This document shows, piece by piece, positions 55,529 through 63,423 of a stretch of DNA of 64,000 nt. The notes under the pieces were generated by a model. That model was given only the letters and a program-made list of their open reading frames with translations. It was not told where the DNA came from and searched no databases. Source of the stretch: Lysobacter sp. (lineage in GTDB: Bacteria; Pseudomonadota; Gammaproteobacteria; Xanthomonadales; Xanthomonadaceae); the NCBI GenBank assembly GCA_030151365.1, contig JASLDW010000089.1, forward strand, positions 1-64,000, in the 5' to 3' direction. The position numbers and the translations under genes were made by a program. Position 1 is the stretch's first letter; every line of letters begins with the position of its first letter.

Positions 55529-56632
55529 TCAGGGGCTGGGACGGACGATTCCGCTCACGCCAAGTGTGGCCTGCGCCCGCGCTTTCAACGCGTTCGCGGC
55601 ATCGTGACCGACCACCGGGCCGAGGCGCACGCGCGTCAGCACGCCCTTGTCGGTCTTGACGGTATCGGTGGTGGCGCTGAATCCGGCGGCGCGCGCCTTG
55701 TCGCGCAACGCGGTGGCATCGGCGGCATTGGCGAACGCGCCAAGCTGCACCGCGAATCCTGTGCCGGAAGCAGCCGGCTTGTCGGCGGGTTTCGGCTCGG
55801 GCTTGGGTTGATCGGGTTTCGGCGGCGCCGGCGTGTCCTGGTGCTGTGCAACCGCCGGCTTGGGCTCCGTCGTTTGCACGGGCTTGGCCGGCTTCGCAGC
55901 CGCCGTGGGCGTCTTGTCGGGCTTGGCGACCGGCGCTGCCGGCTTTGGCGCTTCCACCGGCTTGTCTGCCGGCTTGCTGCTGGCGATCGGCGCGGTGGCG
56001 ATGGTCGGGGCCGGGGCAGCCGTCGACGTCGAAGCCGTCGGCGCTGGCGCCTGCGTCGCATTGGCGTCAAGCGCGATCACCTGCGCCTTCACCTGCGGAT
56101 TCAGCTGTACCGCCTGCACGCGCGCGACTTCGGCCGCCTCGCGGGTCGGATACGGCCCGATGCGCACGCGCCAGGCGTCGCGGCCCGCCAGCGACACCTT
56201 CTCGCTGTAGCCATGCAGTTTGATTCCGGTCACCGCCTGCACCACGCGGTCGGCATCGCTGCTGCTGCCATAGCTGCCGAAACTGACGGCGTAATCGCCG
56301 GCGGCGGTCGCCGGCGACGGCTTGGCGTCCGTCGTCGCAGGCGTGCCGGATTGTGCAGCGGCAGTCGTCGATGCGGCCGCGGTCGCCTGAGTGTCGACAT
56401 TGGCCTGTGCCGTCGGCATGCCGGTCGCGCCATTGGCACCGACGGCCCCGGGCACATCGAGCGGCAACTCCTGCGTCTTCACCGTCGCGTCGGGCGCCTT
56501 CGGCGAATCCAGCGGCACGTCGGACACGCCACTGTCGGGCGCAGGCCCCTTGACCAGCATGGGCAGGAAGATGACCGCCAAGGCGATCAGGACGGCGGCG
56601 CCCCAGAGGCGCTGTTTCACGGGACGATCCAT
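55529..56632 (-). CDS. SPOR-domain membrane protein with two SPOR repeats (DedD-like)
   Basis: 367 residues from ATG 56632. One N-terminal membrane helix ([18 protein letters not shown]) is followed by a long Ala/Pro/Lys/Thr-rich periplasmic linker. It has two SPOR-type domains, near residues 110-190 ([16 protein letters not shown]) and near 285-367 ([18 protein letters not shown]). SPOR domains bind denuded septal peptidoglycan, so a role at division is likely. It is in the folC-purF group and is the dedD position of that conserved cluster. Confidence 0.85.
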   Translation of the reverse strand: MDRPVKQRLWGAAVLIALAVIFLPMLVKGPAPDSGVSDVPLDSPKAPDATVKTQELPLDVPGAVGANGATGMPTAQANVDTQATAAASTTAAAQSGTPATTDAKPSPATAAGDYAVSFGSYGSSSDADRVVQAVTGIKLHGYSEKVSLAGRDAWRVRIGPYPTREAAEVARVQAVQLNPQVKAQVIALDANATQAPAPTASTSTAAPAPTIATAPIASSKPADKPVEAPKPAAPVAKPDKTPTAAAKPAKPVQTTEPKPAVAQHQDTPAPPKPDQPKPEPKPADKPAASGTGFAVQLGAFANAADATALRDKARAAGFSATTDTVKTDKGVLTRVRLGPVVGHDAANALKARAQATLGVSGIVRPSP

Positions 56633-56665
56633 TCGGTGCGCGGGCTCGCAGCGAGTTTTCGCCAA

Positions 56666-57949
56666 TTATACCGGTGCCGCCCCATCCACTTCCCGGCAGC
56701 CGGCTGAACGCAGCGCGTGCAAGGCGGCTTCGACGGTATGGAAAGAGCCGAAGACCAGCACGCGGTCGCCGGCCTTCGCGAGCGATTGCACGTGACTCAA
56801 GGCCGCCGCGACATCGGCATGGCGCGTTGCAGCGGGCAGATTTGCCCGCGTCGCCAGGACATCCGCGTCCTGCGCCCGATTTTCGACATCCAGCGCGGCC
56901 AGGTGCCAGCGATCGATCTCCGGCGCCAGCGCCGACGTCACGCCTTCCACGTCCTTGTCGGCCAGCGCGGCGTAAACCGCGTGGACCTGTCCCCGCTTCG
57001 GCTGGTCGCGCAACCATTCGGCCAGGGCTTTCGCGGCCTGCGGGTTATGGCCGACATCGAGCCGGTATTCGATCCCGTCGCACTCCAGCCGCTGCAACCG
57101 ACCCGGCACGCGCGCCGAGGCAATTCCCTGCGCCCACGCGCTGCCGGGGATTTCCAGCGGCGATGCCCTCAACGCGGCGATCGCGACCGCGGCATTGCGC
57201 AGTTGCACCGGCGCGACCAGCTCGGGCAACGGCAGGTCGAGGATGAAGCCCGGTTCGCGCCACCGCCAGCCATCGTCGTCGCGATCGACGAAGAAATCGC
57301 AGCCCATCCGCAGCGCCGACGCGCCGATCGCGTATGCGCGTCGCAGCACGCTGGAGGGCGGCTCGTCGTCGCCCAGCACCAGCGGTTTCCAGGCACGCGC
57401 GATGCCGGCCTTCTCGACGCCGATGTCCTCGCGGTCCTCGCCCAGCCAGTCCATGTGGTCGAGATCGACGGTGGTGATCACGGCGACGTCGGGATCGACG
57501 ATGTTCACCGCGTCAAGGCGCCCGCCAAGGCCCACTTCGAGGATGGCGAGATCGAGTCCCGCCCGTGCGAACAGCCACAACGCCGCCAGCGTGCCGGCTT
57601 CGAAATAGGTCAGGGAGATGTCGCCGCGCGCGGCCTCGACCGCCTCGAATGCGGCCACCAGGCCGGCATCGGAAGCATCGACGCCATCGATGCGCACGCG
57701 CTCGTTGTAGCGCAGCAGGTGCGGCGAGGTATAGGCGCCGACGCGCAGGCCCGCGGCACGCGCGATCGCTTCGATGAAGGCGACGGTCGATCCCTTGCCG
57801 TTGGTGCCGCCGATGGTGATCACGCAAGGCGCCGGTTTTTCCAGCTGCATGCGCGCGGCGACCGCGCCGACGCGTTCAAGGCCAAGCTCGATGGCGGTGG
57901 GATGTTGGCGCTGCAAGCGCGCCAGCCAGTCCTGCAGGGAATCACTCAT
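56666..57949 (-). CDS. folC: Dihydrofolate synthase / folylpolyglutamate synthase
   Basis: Adds glutamate to dihydropteroate and to folates. 427 residues. The ATP loop is TIGGTNGKGSTVAF, followed by GAYTSPHLLRYNERVRIDG, and the central LEVGLGGRLDAVN and TTVDLDHMDWLGED regions are clear. The Mur-ligase-like C-terminal domain includes LDVGHNPQAAKAL. It starts the minus-strand group folC-SPOR-purF-DUF455. accD, its usual upstream neighbour, is absent. Confidence 0.95.
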   Translation of the reverse strand: MSDSLQDWLARLQRQHPTAIELGLERVGAVAARMQLEKPAPCVITIGGTNGKGSTVAFIEAIARAAGLRVGAYTSPHLLRYNERVRIDGVDASDAGLVAAFEAVEAARGDISLTYFEAGTLAALWLFARAGLDLAILEVGLGGRLDAVNIVDPDVAVITTVDLDHMDWLGEDREDIGVEKAGIARAWKPLVLGDDEPPSSVLRRAYAIGASALRMGCDFFVDRDDDGWRWREPGFILDLPLPELVAPVQLRNAAVAIAALRASPLEIPGSAWAQGIASARVPGRLQRLECDGIEYRLDVGHNPQAAKALAEWLRDQPKRGQVHAVYAALADKDVEGVTSALAPEIDRWHLAALDVENRAQDADVLATRANLPAATRHADVAAALSHVQSLAKAGDRVLVFGSFHTVEAALHALRSAGCREVDGAAPV

Positions 57950-58029
57950 GCGCGCATTATCGGGGCTGCGATGGGCCCTTAGCGAATTCGCCGCTATAGT
58001 CCGCCCTTCCCCCAGCCGCGGACCCCGCC

Positions 58030-58419
58030 ATGCCGATCGCCACCGGAACCTTCGCCCTGCAGATGAAAATGGAACCGGGGCTCGATCTCGGCGATGGCGC
58101 GCAGACCGGCAGCTTCCGCTTCGACAAGCAGTTCAGCGGCGCGCTCGAGGCCACCAGCGTGGTCCAGATGATGTCCGCCGGCAATCCCGCGACGGGATCG
58201 GCCGCCTACGTCGCGATCGAACGCATCGCCGGCACCCTCGATGGCCGCAACGGCAGCTTCATGACCTGCCATCGCGGGATCATGGATGGCGGCGATGCCT
58301 CGCTCGAGGTCGACATCGTGCCGGGATCGGGCAGCGAGGGATTCGAAGGCATCCGCGGCAGGATGACGATCCGCGTCGACGCCGGCGTGCACCACTACGA
58401 ACTGGATTACACGCTGTAA
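58030..58419 (+). CDS. DUF3224 family protein
   Basis: 129 residues. Beta-rich protein with the family features SGALEATSVVQMMSA, GSAAYVAIERIAGTLDGRNGSF, GSGSEGFEGIRGRM and a C-terminal HHYELDYTL. DUF3224 proteins share an allene-oxide-cyclase-like barrel and have no known role. It is divergent from folC, with 80 bases between them that include TATAGT (57995-58000). Confidence 0.82.
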   Translation: MPIATGTFALQMKMEPGLDLGDGAQTGSFRFDKQFSGALEATSVVQMMSAGNPATGSAAYVAIERIAGTLDGRNGSFMTCHRGIMDGGDASLEVDIVPGSGSEGFEGIRGRMTIRVDAGVHHYELDYTL

Positions 58420-58432
58420 GTGCAAGTCGCAG

Positions 58433-58454
58433 GCGCCGGCTCAGTTGCCGGCGC
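58433..58454. terminator. Inverted repeat between convergent genes
   Basis: An 8-bp perfect stem (GCGCCGGC / GCCGGCGC, loop TCAGTT) spans the end of the copper-chaperone gene and the short gap after DUF3224. No T-run follows, so terminator function is only possible. Confidence 0.3.
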
Positions 58455-58887
58455 GCACCACGAAATCGCCACGGACGCTGCGGTTGTTGCCGGCATCGAA
58501 GCGCAGCACGATACGGTCGCCGGCCTTCAACGGTTTCTTCGGATCCATCAGCATCAGGTGCAGGCCACCTGGCTTCAATTCGACGCTGCCATGCGCCGGC
58601 AGCACGAGCTTTGGCAATGCGCGCATCCGGCTGATGCCGTTCACCAGGGTTGTTTCGTGCAGGCTCGCGCTGCCATAGGCATCGCTGGCGACGGCAGTCA
58701 CCGTGACCGCGGCCTCGCACGGATTGTCGATGCGCGCGAAGCCCGCATGCATCGGCATGCCGCCCGGCACCAGCCGGATCCAGGCATCGCGCACCACCGG
58801 GACACAGGCATCGGGCTTGTCGCGCGCGGACACGGGCAACGCGGCACAGGCGAGGATGGCGGCAAGGATCAGGCGGCGGCTCTTCAT
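58441..58887 (-). CDS. Periplasmic copper chaperone, PCu(A)C family
   Basis: 148 residues with a signal peptide (LILAAILACAALPVSA). The copper ligands of the family are present: a Met/His near MPMHAGF (44-49), His77 in LHETT, Met88 and the final His110-x-Met112 (GLHLML), with the LKPGGLH loop. It delivers Cu(I) to cytochrome c oxidase. It is divergent from the enoyl-CoA isomerase gene by 39 bases. Confidence 0.88.
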   Translation of the reverse strand: MKSRRLILAAILACAALPVSARDKPDACVPVVRDAWIRLVPGGMPMHAGFARIDNPCEAAVTVTAVASDAYGSASLHETTLVNGISRMRALPKLVLPAHGSVELKPGGLHLMLMDPKKPLKAGDRIVLRFDAGNNRSVRGDFVVRAGN

Positions 58888-58926
58888 CCGCCTATGATAC
58901 GTGCCTGACCTGTACGGATCGCTTCC

Positions 58927-59679
58927 ATGCTCGAGCACCACGACACTGCCACTCTCCGCACCATCACGTTCAAGCGCGCGCCGGTCAACGCGCTGAATCC
59001 GGAATTGTGCGAAACGCTGGTCACGGCCTTCGTGCGGGCCGTCGCCGACGGTTGCGACGGCATCGTGCTGGCCGGTGGCGAGAAAGTGTTCTCGGCCGGA
59101 CTCGACGTACCGCACCTGATGTCGCTCGGCAAGGATCGCGGCGCCTTGCATGCCGCCTGGGAATCGTTCTTCGCCGCCGCGCGCGCGATCGCCGAATGCC
59201 CGATTCCGGTGGTCGCCGCCATCACCGGTCATTCGCCGGCGGGCGGTTGCGTGCTGGCGCTGTGCTGTGACCATCGCGTCATGGCGCGCGGACCGTTCCA
59301 GATCGGCCTCAACGAAACCCAGGTCGGGATCGCCGTGCCGGAAGGCATCCAGCGCCTGTTGCGCCGCGCCGTCGGTCGCCATCGCGCGGAACAACTGTTG
59401 ATGCGCGGGGCGATGGTCGATGCCGAGACGGCACTGGCGATCGGACTGGTGGACGAACTCGCCGCGCACGGCGAAGTCGTCGCTGCCGCGCACGCCTGGC
59501 TGTCCGGCCTGCGGGGTTTGCCGCGCACGCCGATGTTGCGCACGCGCGCGATCGCGCGCGCCGACCTCGCCGAAGCGCTGTCACCGCAACACGTCGATCT
59601 CGACGCGATGCTCGATCTCTGGGAACACCCGGACGCGCAAACCGCGCTCAAGGCGCTGATGGCGAAACTCGGGAAGTAA
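58927..59679 (+). CDS. Crotonase-fold enoyl-CoA isomerase-like protein
   Basis: 250 residues. The crotonase fold is clear (FSAGLDVPHLMS oxyanion-hole strand). Of the two hydratase glutamates, the first is replaced by Val (HSPAGGCVLALCCDHRV), while the second is kept in IGLNETQVGIAVPEG. This pattern matches Delta3,Delta2-enoyl-CoA isomerase (ECI1 type), which uses one glutamate to shift the double bond during beta-oxidation of unsaturated fatty acids. Confidence in isomerase over hydratase comes from these motifs. Confidence 0.8.
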   Translation: MLEHHDTATLRTITFKRAPVNALNPELCETLVTAFVRAVADGCDGIVLAGGEKVFSAGLDVPHLMSLGKDRGALHAAWESFFAAARAIAECPIPVVAAITGHSPAGGCVLALCCDHRVMARGPFQIGLNETQVGIAVPEGIQRLLRRAVGRHRAEQLLMRGAMVDAETALAIGLVDELAAHGEVVAAAHAWLSGLRGLPRTPMLRTRAIARADLAEALSPQHVDLDAMLDLWEHPDAQTALKALMAKLGK

Positions 59680-59689
59680 AACTCCGTCG

Positions 59690-60547
59690 TCAGTCGCCGC
59701 CGGTCGCGACCGGGCGCGCATCGTCGCTGATCCAGCCGCTCCACGAACCGGTATGGAGCTTGGCGCCAACCAGCCCGGCATGCGCCATCGCCAGCAGGTT
59801 GTGGGCGGCGGTGACGCCGGACCCGCACATCGATACCATGTCGGATGGCGTGCGCCCCGACAGCAATTCGCCGAACTCGACGAACAACTCCCGCGGCGAC
59901 TTGAAGCGGCCATCCGCCGCGAGATTGCGCGCGAACGGGCGATTCACCGCGCCGGGCACGTGACCCGCCTTGCGATCCAGCGGTTCGACATCACCACGGA
60001 AGCGTTCGGCCGCGCGCGCATCCACCAGCAAGCCGCCATGCGCCAGATGGGCGATGACATCGTCGTGCGAGAACAACAGCGAACGATCGAACATCGCCGG
60101 ATAAGGCGCCACCGCGCGAACCTCCGGCAATTCCGTCGTCACCGGATAGCCCAGCGCATTCCAGCGCGCGAATCCGCCATCGAGCACCGCGACCGCCCGA
60201 TGGCCCAGCGTGCGCAACATCCACCATGCACGCGCTGCGAACATGCCCTGGTCGGCGTCGTAGACCACGACCTGCGTCTCCGGGGTGATGCCCCACGCGC
60301 CCAACGTATGCGTGAAATCGTCGTCGCGCGGCCACGGATGGCGCCCCTCGCCCTGCACGCGCATGTCGGACAAATCGCGCTCGAGATCGGCGTAACGCGC
60401 GCCGGGCAAATGACCCGCGCGATACATCGCCTCGCCAGCGGCCCGATCCGCCAGGTTCACGCGCGCATCGAGCACGACCCACGAAGGATCGGCGAGATGC
60501 TGCAGCAGGGTTTCGCAATCGATCAAGGTACTGAACATCGGCTTCAC
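59690..60547 (-). CDS. Thiosulfate/3-mercaptopyruvate sulfurtransferase (rhodanese, two-domain)
   Basis: 285 residues from GTG 60547, overlapping the NUDIX stop by four bases; ATG 60538 is an alternative. Two rhodanese domains are present: the first has VVLDARVNLADRAAGEAMYRAGHLPGA, the second GLLVDARAAERFRGDVEP and the active-site loop SMCGSGVTAAHN with the persulfide Cys. The CGSGVTA loop is typical of the mercaptopyruvate/thiosulfate sulfurtransferase family (SseA-like). It is last in the DUF1289-NUDIX-rhodanese group. Confidence 0.88.
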   Translation of the reverse strand: MKPMFSTLIDCETLLQHLADPSWVVLDARVNLADRAAGEAMYRAGHLPGARYADLERDLSDMRVQGEGRHPWPRDDDFTHTLGAWGITPETQVVVYDADQGMFAARAWWMLRTLGHRAVAVLDGGFARWNALGYPVTTELPEVRAVAPYPAMFDRSLLFSHDDVIAHLAHGGLLVDARAAERFRGDVEPLDRKAGHVPGAVNRPFARNLAADGRFKSPRELFVEFGELLSGRTPSDMVSMCGSGVTAAHNLLAMAHAGLVGAKLHTGSWSGWISDDARPVATGGD

Positions 60548-61173
60548 TCCAGTCGTTGCCGCAGGTCGTCCAGCATCATCGCGCTGGCGCCCCAGATGCG
60601 ATGCGGCGACACCGATTGCGGCAGTCGGTATTCGAGGACATGGCGAACGGCATCGCCCATCGTCATCTCCACCTGCCCGAGGTTGGATGGATCGCGCAAT
60701 GCATCGAACGGGACTTCGAAGGCCTCGGCGACTTCCTGCGGATCGGGACGGGAGACATAGGCCGGATCGAGCCAGGCAACGATCGGCGTCACCCGGAATC
60801 CGCTGACCGTCGCCAGCGGATCGAGCGTGCCCAGCGGATGCACCAGCATCGCCGGGATGTCGAGCTCCTCGCGGGTTTCGCGCAAGGCCACGGCGATCGC
60901 GTCGGCATCGCCGGGGTCGCGCGCACCGCCGGGAAACGCGACCTGGCCGCCGTGGTGGCGCAAGCCGCCATTGCGCAGGGTCAGCAACACGTTCCAACTG
61001 TCGTCGCGCGGCACCAGCCCGATCAGCACCGCCGCCTCGCGAAACGTCTCGATGCCGAACCATGCGCGCATCAGCGGCGCATTGGCACCCTCGCCCATCG
61101 GCAAGGCGTCGAGCGGGTGCAATACACGGCGCAACCGGCGCAACAACGCATCGTTGCCCGCGTCGAAAGTCAT
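60544..61173 (-). CDS. NUDIX hydrolase, CoA pyrophosphatase-like (NudL)
   Basis: 209 residues from ATG 61173. The Nudix box runs from GGARDPGDADAIA to ALRETREELDI, with Asp at the first acidic position and the REx2EE core intact, as in NudL-type CoA pyrophosphatases. RHHGGQVAFPGG precedes it. It probably cleaves the pyrophosphate of CoA or its oxidised or acylated forms. It overlaps DUF1289 upstream and the rhodanese downstream by four bases each, so all three are one transcript. Confidence 0.87.
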   Translation of the reverse strand: MTFDAGNDALLRRLRRVLHPLDALPMGEGANAPLMRAWFGIETFREAAVLIGLVPRDDSWNVLLTLRNGGLRHHGGQVAFPGGARDPGDADAIAVALRETREELDIPAMLVHPLGTLDPLATVSGFRVTPIVAWLDPAYVSRPDPQEVAEAFEVPFDALRDPSNLGQVEMTMGDAVRHVLEYRLPQSVSPHRIWGASAMMLDDLRQRLE

Positions 61174-61358
61174 GCCCGGTCCGCCGCACGCGCCGGGATC
61201 AGCACATCGATGACATGCAAGCGCATCTGCGGCGACATCACGCCCCAGGCGGCGATCTCGTCGAGGGTGCGCAGGCAGCCTTCGCACAGGGCATCGTCGC
61301 CCATCTCGCAGACGTTCACGCAAGGAGACAGGATCGGCTGGGGCAACGCTGCATTCAT
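61170..61358 (-). CDS. DUF1289 small cysteine-rich protein
   Basis: 62 residues from ATG 61358. The family motif SPCVNVCEMGDDALCEGC provides four cysteines in a CxxxC ... CxxC pattern, typical of a small zinc or iron-sulfur binding fold, followed by RTLDEIAAW. Function unknown. It heads the operon with the NUDIX hydrolase (ATGA overlap) and rhodanese. Confidence 0.84.
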   Translation of the reverse strand: MNAALPQPILSPCVNVCEMGDDALCEGCLRTLDEIAAWGVMSPQMRLHVIDVLIPARAADRA

Positions 61359-61391
61359 CCCGCCATTCTCCCCCATCCGGCATGCACAAAC

Positions 61392-61420
61392 GGAAACGCC
61401 GGCACTCGGCCGGCGTTTCC
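61392..61420 (-). terminator. Hairpin after the FKBP gene, probable terminator
   Basis: A perfect 12-bp stem (61392-61403 with 61409-61420, GGAAACGCCGGC / GCCGGCGTTTCC, five-base loop) lies 18 bases past the FKBP stop. On the minus strand it is followed by a short T-rich stretch (GTTTGTG), so it is a moderate terminator before the DUF1289 operon. Confidence 0.65.
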
Positions 61421-61437
61421 AGGTGTTGCAACGTCGA

Positions 61438-62139
61438 TTACTTGACGCTGTTGAGCTTGACGTCGAACTGCACGGCGGCATTCGGCGGCATGCCAGTGCG
61501 CGGATCGGCGCCGAAGGCCTTGCCCGGCGGCAGGGTGATTTCCCACTGCGAACCGGCCGGCATCTGGGTGATGGCTTCGCGCAGGCCTTCGACCTGCACT
61601 TCGCTCAGCTTCATCGCCGGTGCGTCTTCCAGCTTGGCGTCGGCCGGACGCTCGCCCATGAAGAACGGGCCGGCGAAGGCGACGGAAATGGTGCTGCCCA
61701 GCGCCGGGCGCGCGCCGGTGCCGGCGGTGACGACCTTGTACTGGACGCCCGACGGCAGCGTCTTGACGCCCGGCTTCGCCTTGTTGGCGGCCAGGAACTG
61801 GTTGCTCTTGGTCAGGTTGGCGGCGGCGGCCTTGTCGTACTCGGCCTTGGCCTGCTGCGCACGCGCCTGCTGGCGGCGCTGGAAGGCTTCCATCACCGGC
61901 TTGGCCTGGGCCTCGGCCAGGGCGGGATCCTTCTTGGCGTAAGCATCCTGGACGCCCTTGATGGCCGAGTTGATGTCGATCTGCTCGCCAGTCTCCTGGA
62001 CCTGCTGCAGCTGGCCGCCAAGCTGGTATCCGAAGATATAGCTGAGCTTGCCCTTTTCGCTGGTCATGTCCTGGGCGCTGGCTGCCCCGGCCGTCATCGT
62101 CAAGGCCGCAAGAACGGCGGCCAGGGTACGCATCTTCAT
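61438..62139 (-). CDS. FKBP-type peptidyl-prolyl isomerase, exported (FkpA/Mip-like)
   Basis: 233 residues. It has a signal peptide (LAAVLAALTMTAGAASAQ), then a helical dimerisation domain (TSEKGKLSYIFGYQLGG; FQRRQQARAQQAKAEYDKAA), then the C-terminal FKBP domain from about 125 with LPSGVQYKVVTAGTGARP, and WEITLPPGKAFGADPRTGMPPNAAVQFDV. The layout is that of Mip and FkpA, periplasmic folding factors that assist outer-membrane proteins. The start has AGGAG 11 bases upstream. A hairpin follows the stop. Confidence 0.88.
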   Translation of the reverse strand: MKMRTLAAVLAALTMTAGAASAQDMTSEKGKLSYIFGYQLGGQLQQVQETGEQIDINSAIKGVQDAYAKKDPALAEAQAKPVMEAFQRRQQARAQQAKAEYDKAAAANLTKSNQFLAANKAKPGVKTLPSGVQYKVVTAGTGARPALGSTISVAFAGPFFMGERPADAKLEDAPAMKLSEVQVEGLREAITQMPAGSQWEITLPPGKAFGADPRTGMPPNAAVQFDVKLNSVK

Positions 62140-62285
62140 CGAAACAACACTCCTAGTATGGTCTGGCGTCCCGACGGACGTCAGGAAGCGCGGGGTAGCA
62201 TAATCGCCTACGGCCTGAACCGCGACTGTGGATGGACAGCGCGAACGGCCGGAAAGTTCCCATTCAGTCCTGAAGACCCCGCCCC

Positions 62286-63068
62286 ATGACCACTTCCCCC
62301 CTCCTGATCGCCGACCAGGATTCGGTTCGCCTGATCCGGATCGACCGCCCCGACAAGCTCAATGCGCTGAATTCCGCCACGATTTCCGCGCTGGACACGG
62401 CGTTTGCCGAGGCCATCGCCGACCCCGCGGTGCGGGTGATCGTGCTGACCGGATCGGGCGCCAAGGCCTTCGTGGCCGGCGCCGACATCTCCGAAATGAA
62501 TGGCCTGACCCCGACCGAGGGCCGCGACTTCTCCCTGCGCGGGACGCGGATGATGCGACGGATCGAGCGCGCGCCCAAGCCGGTGATCGCGATGGTGAAT
62601 GGCTTCGCCCTGGGCGGCGGCCTCGAGCTGGCGATGAGCTGTCACCTGCGCATCGCCGCCGACAGCGCCAAGGTCGGGCAGCCGGAAATCAATCTCGGCC
62701 TGATCCCCGGCTTCGGCGGCAGCCAGCGCCTGTTGCGACTGGCGGGTCGCGCGGCGACGCTGGAACTGTGCCTGACCGGCGCGCCGATCACCGCCGAGCG
62801 CGCGTTGCAACTCGGCATCGTCAACCGCGTGGTGCCGGCCGCCGAACTCGAAGCCGAGACGATGAAGCTGGCGCAACAACTGGCGAAGGCGGCGCCGCTG
62901 GCGCTGCGCGGCATGCTCGACTGCGTGAACATCGGCCAGGACTGCGGATTGGAAGAAGGTCTCGAATACGAATCCGCGCAATTCGGCCTGGTGTTCTCCA
63001 CCGACGACATGCGCGAAGGCACCTCGGCCTTCCTGGAAAAGCGCGCCGCGGAGTTCAAGGGGCGCTGA
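62286..63068 (+). CDS. Enoyl-CoA hydratase
   Basis: 260 residues. Both catalytic glutamates of the hydratase are present: ALGGGLELAMSCHLRIA and GQPEINLGLIPGFGG. The oxyanion-hole strand is KAFVAGADISEM. It therefore should hydrate 2-enoyl-CoA in beta-oxidation, unlike the ECI-like relative at 58927. It starts a plus-strand run with a small unknown gene and nth. 146 bases separate it from the divergent FKBP gene. Confidence 0.92.
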   Translation: MTTSPLLIADQDSVRLIRIDRPDKLNALNSATISALDTAFAEAIADPAVRVIVLTGSGAKAFVAGADISEMNGLTPTEGRDFSLRGTRMMRRIERAPKPVIAMVNGFALGGGLELAMSCHLRIAADSAKVGQPEINLGLIPGFGGSQRLLRLAGRAATLELCLTGAPITAERALQLGIVNRVVPAAELEAETMKLAQQLAKAAPLALRGMLDCVNIGQDCGLEEGLEYESAQFGLVFSTDDMREGTSAFLEKRAAEFKGR

Positions 63069-63072
63069 CTCC

Positions 63073-63423
63073 GTGGAACATGCACGCCTGCACGAAGTCA
63101 TCGTCGCGCTGCAGCGTGGCGACATCGACGCTGCACTGGATTCGGGATTGATGGCGGTCGCCTCCGGCGATGTTCTCGACCATGCCGACGTATCGGGCGA
63201 CGATCGCGAACGCATCCTTGCCGCCGCCGCGAAACTGCGTTTCGCCTGGGATGCGCGTGAACGCTATCGCGCGCGACAACGACGCCTGGACGAACGCGCG
63301 CGCAAGCGCGAGGCGCGACGCACGCATGCATCACACGGGAATGACGAGGTGAAACCCGCATTGCCGACTGCCGCGGCGAACGCATTGGCGAAAGCACTCG
63401 CACGCGCGAAGGGGCAACACTGA
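63073..63423 (+). CDS. Small basic protein of unknown function between enoyl-CoA hydratase and nth
   Basis: 116 residues starting at GTG 63073, four bases after the hydratase stop. The first 60 residues are amphipathic and helical (LHEVIVALQRGDIDAALDSG), and the rest is Arg/Ala-rich (ARERYRARQRRLDERARKREARR), which could be a coiled coil or nucleic-acid binding. I do not recognise a family. Its TGA overlaps the nth start (TGATG). Confidence 0.62.
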   Translation: MEHARLHEVIVALQRGDIDAALDSGLMAVASGDVLDHADVSGDDRERILAAAAKLRFAWDARERYRARQRRLDERARKREARRTHASHGNDEVKPALPTAAANALAKALARAKGQH

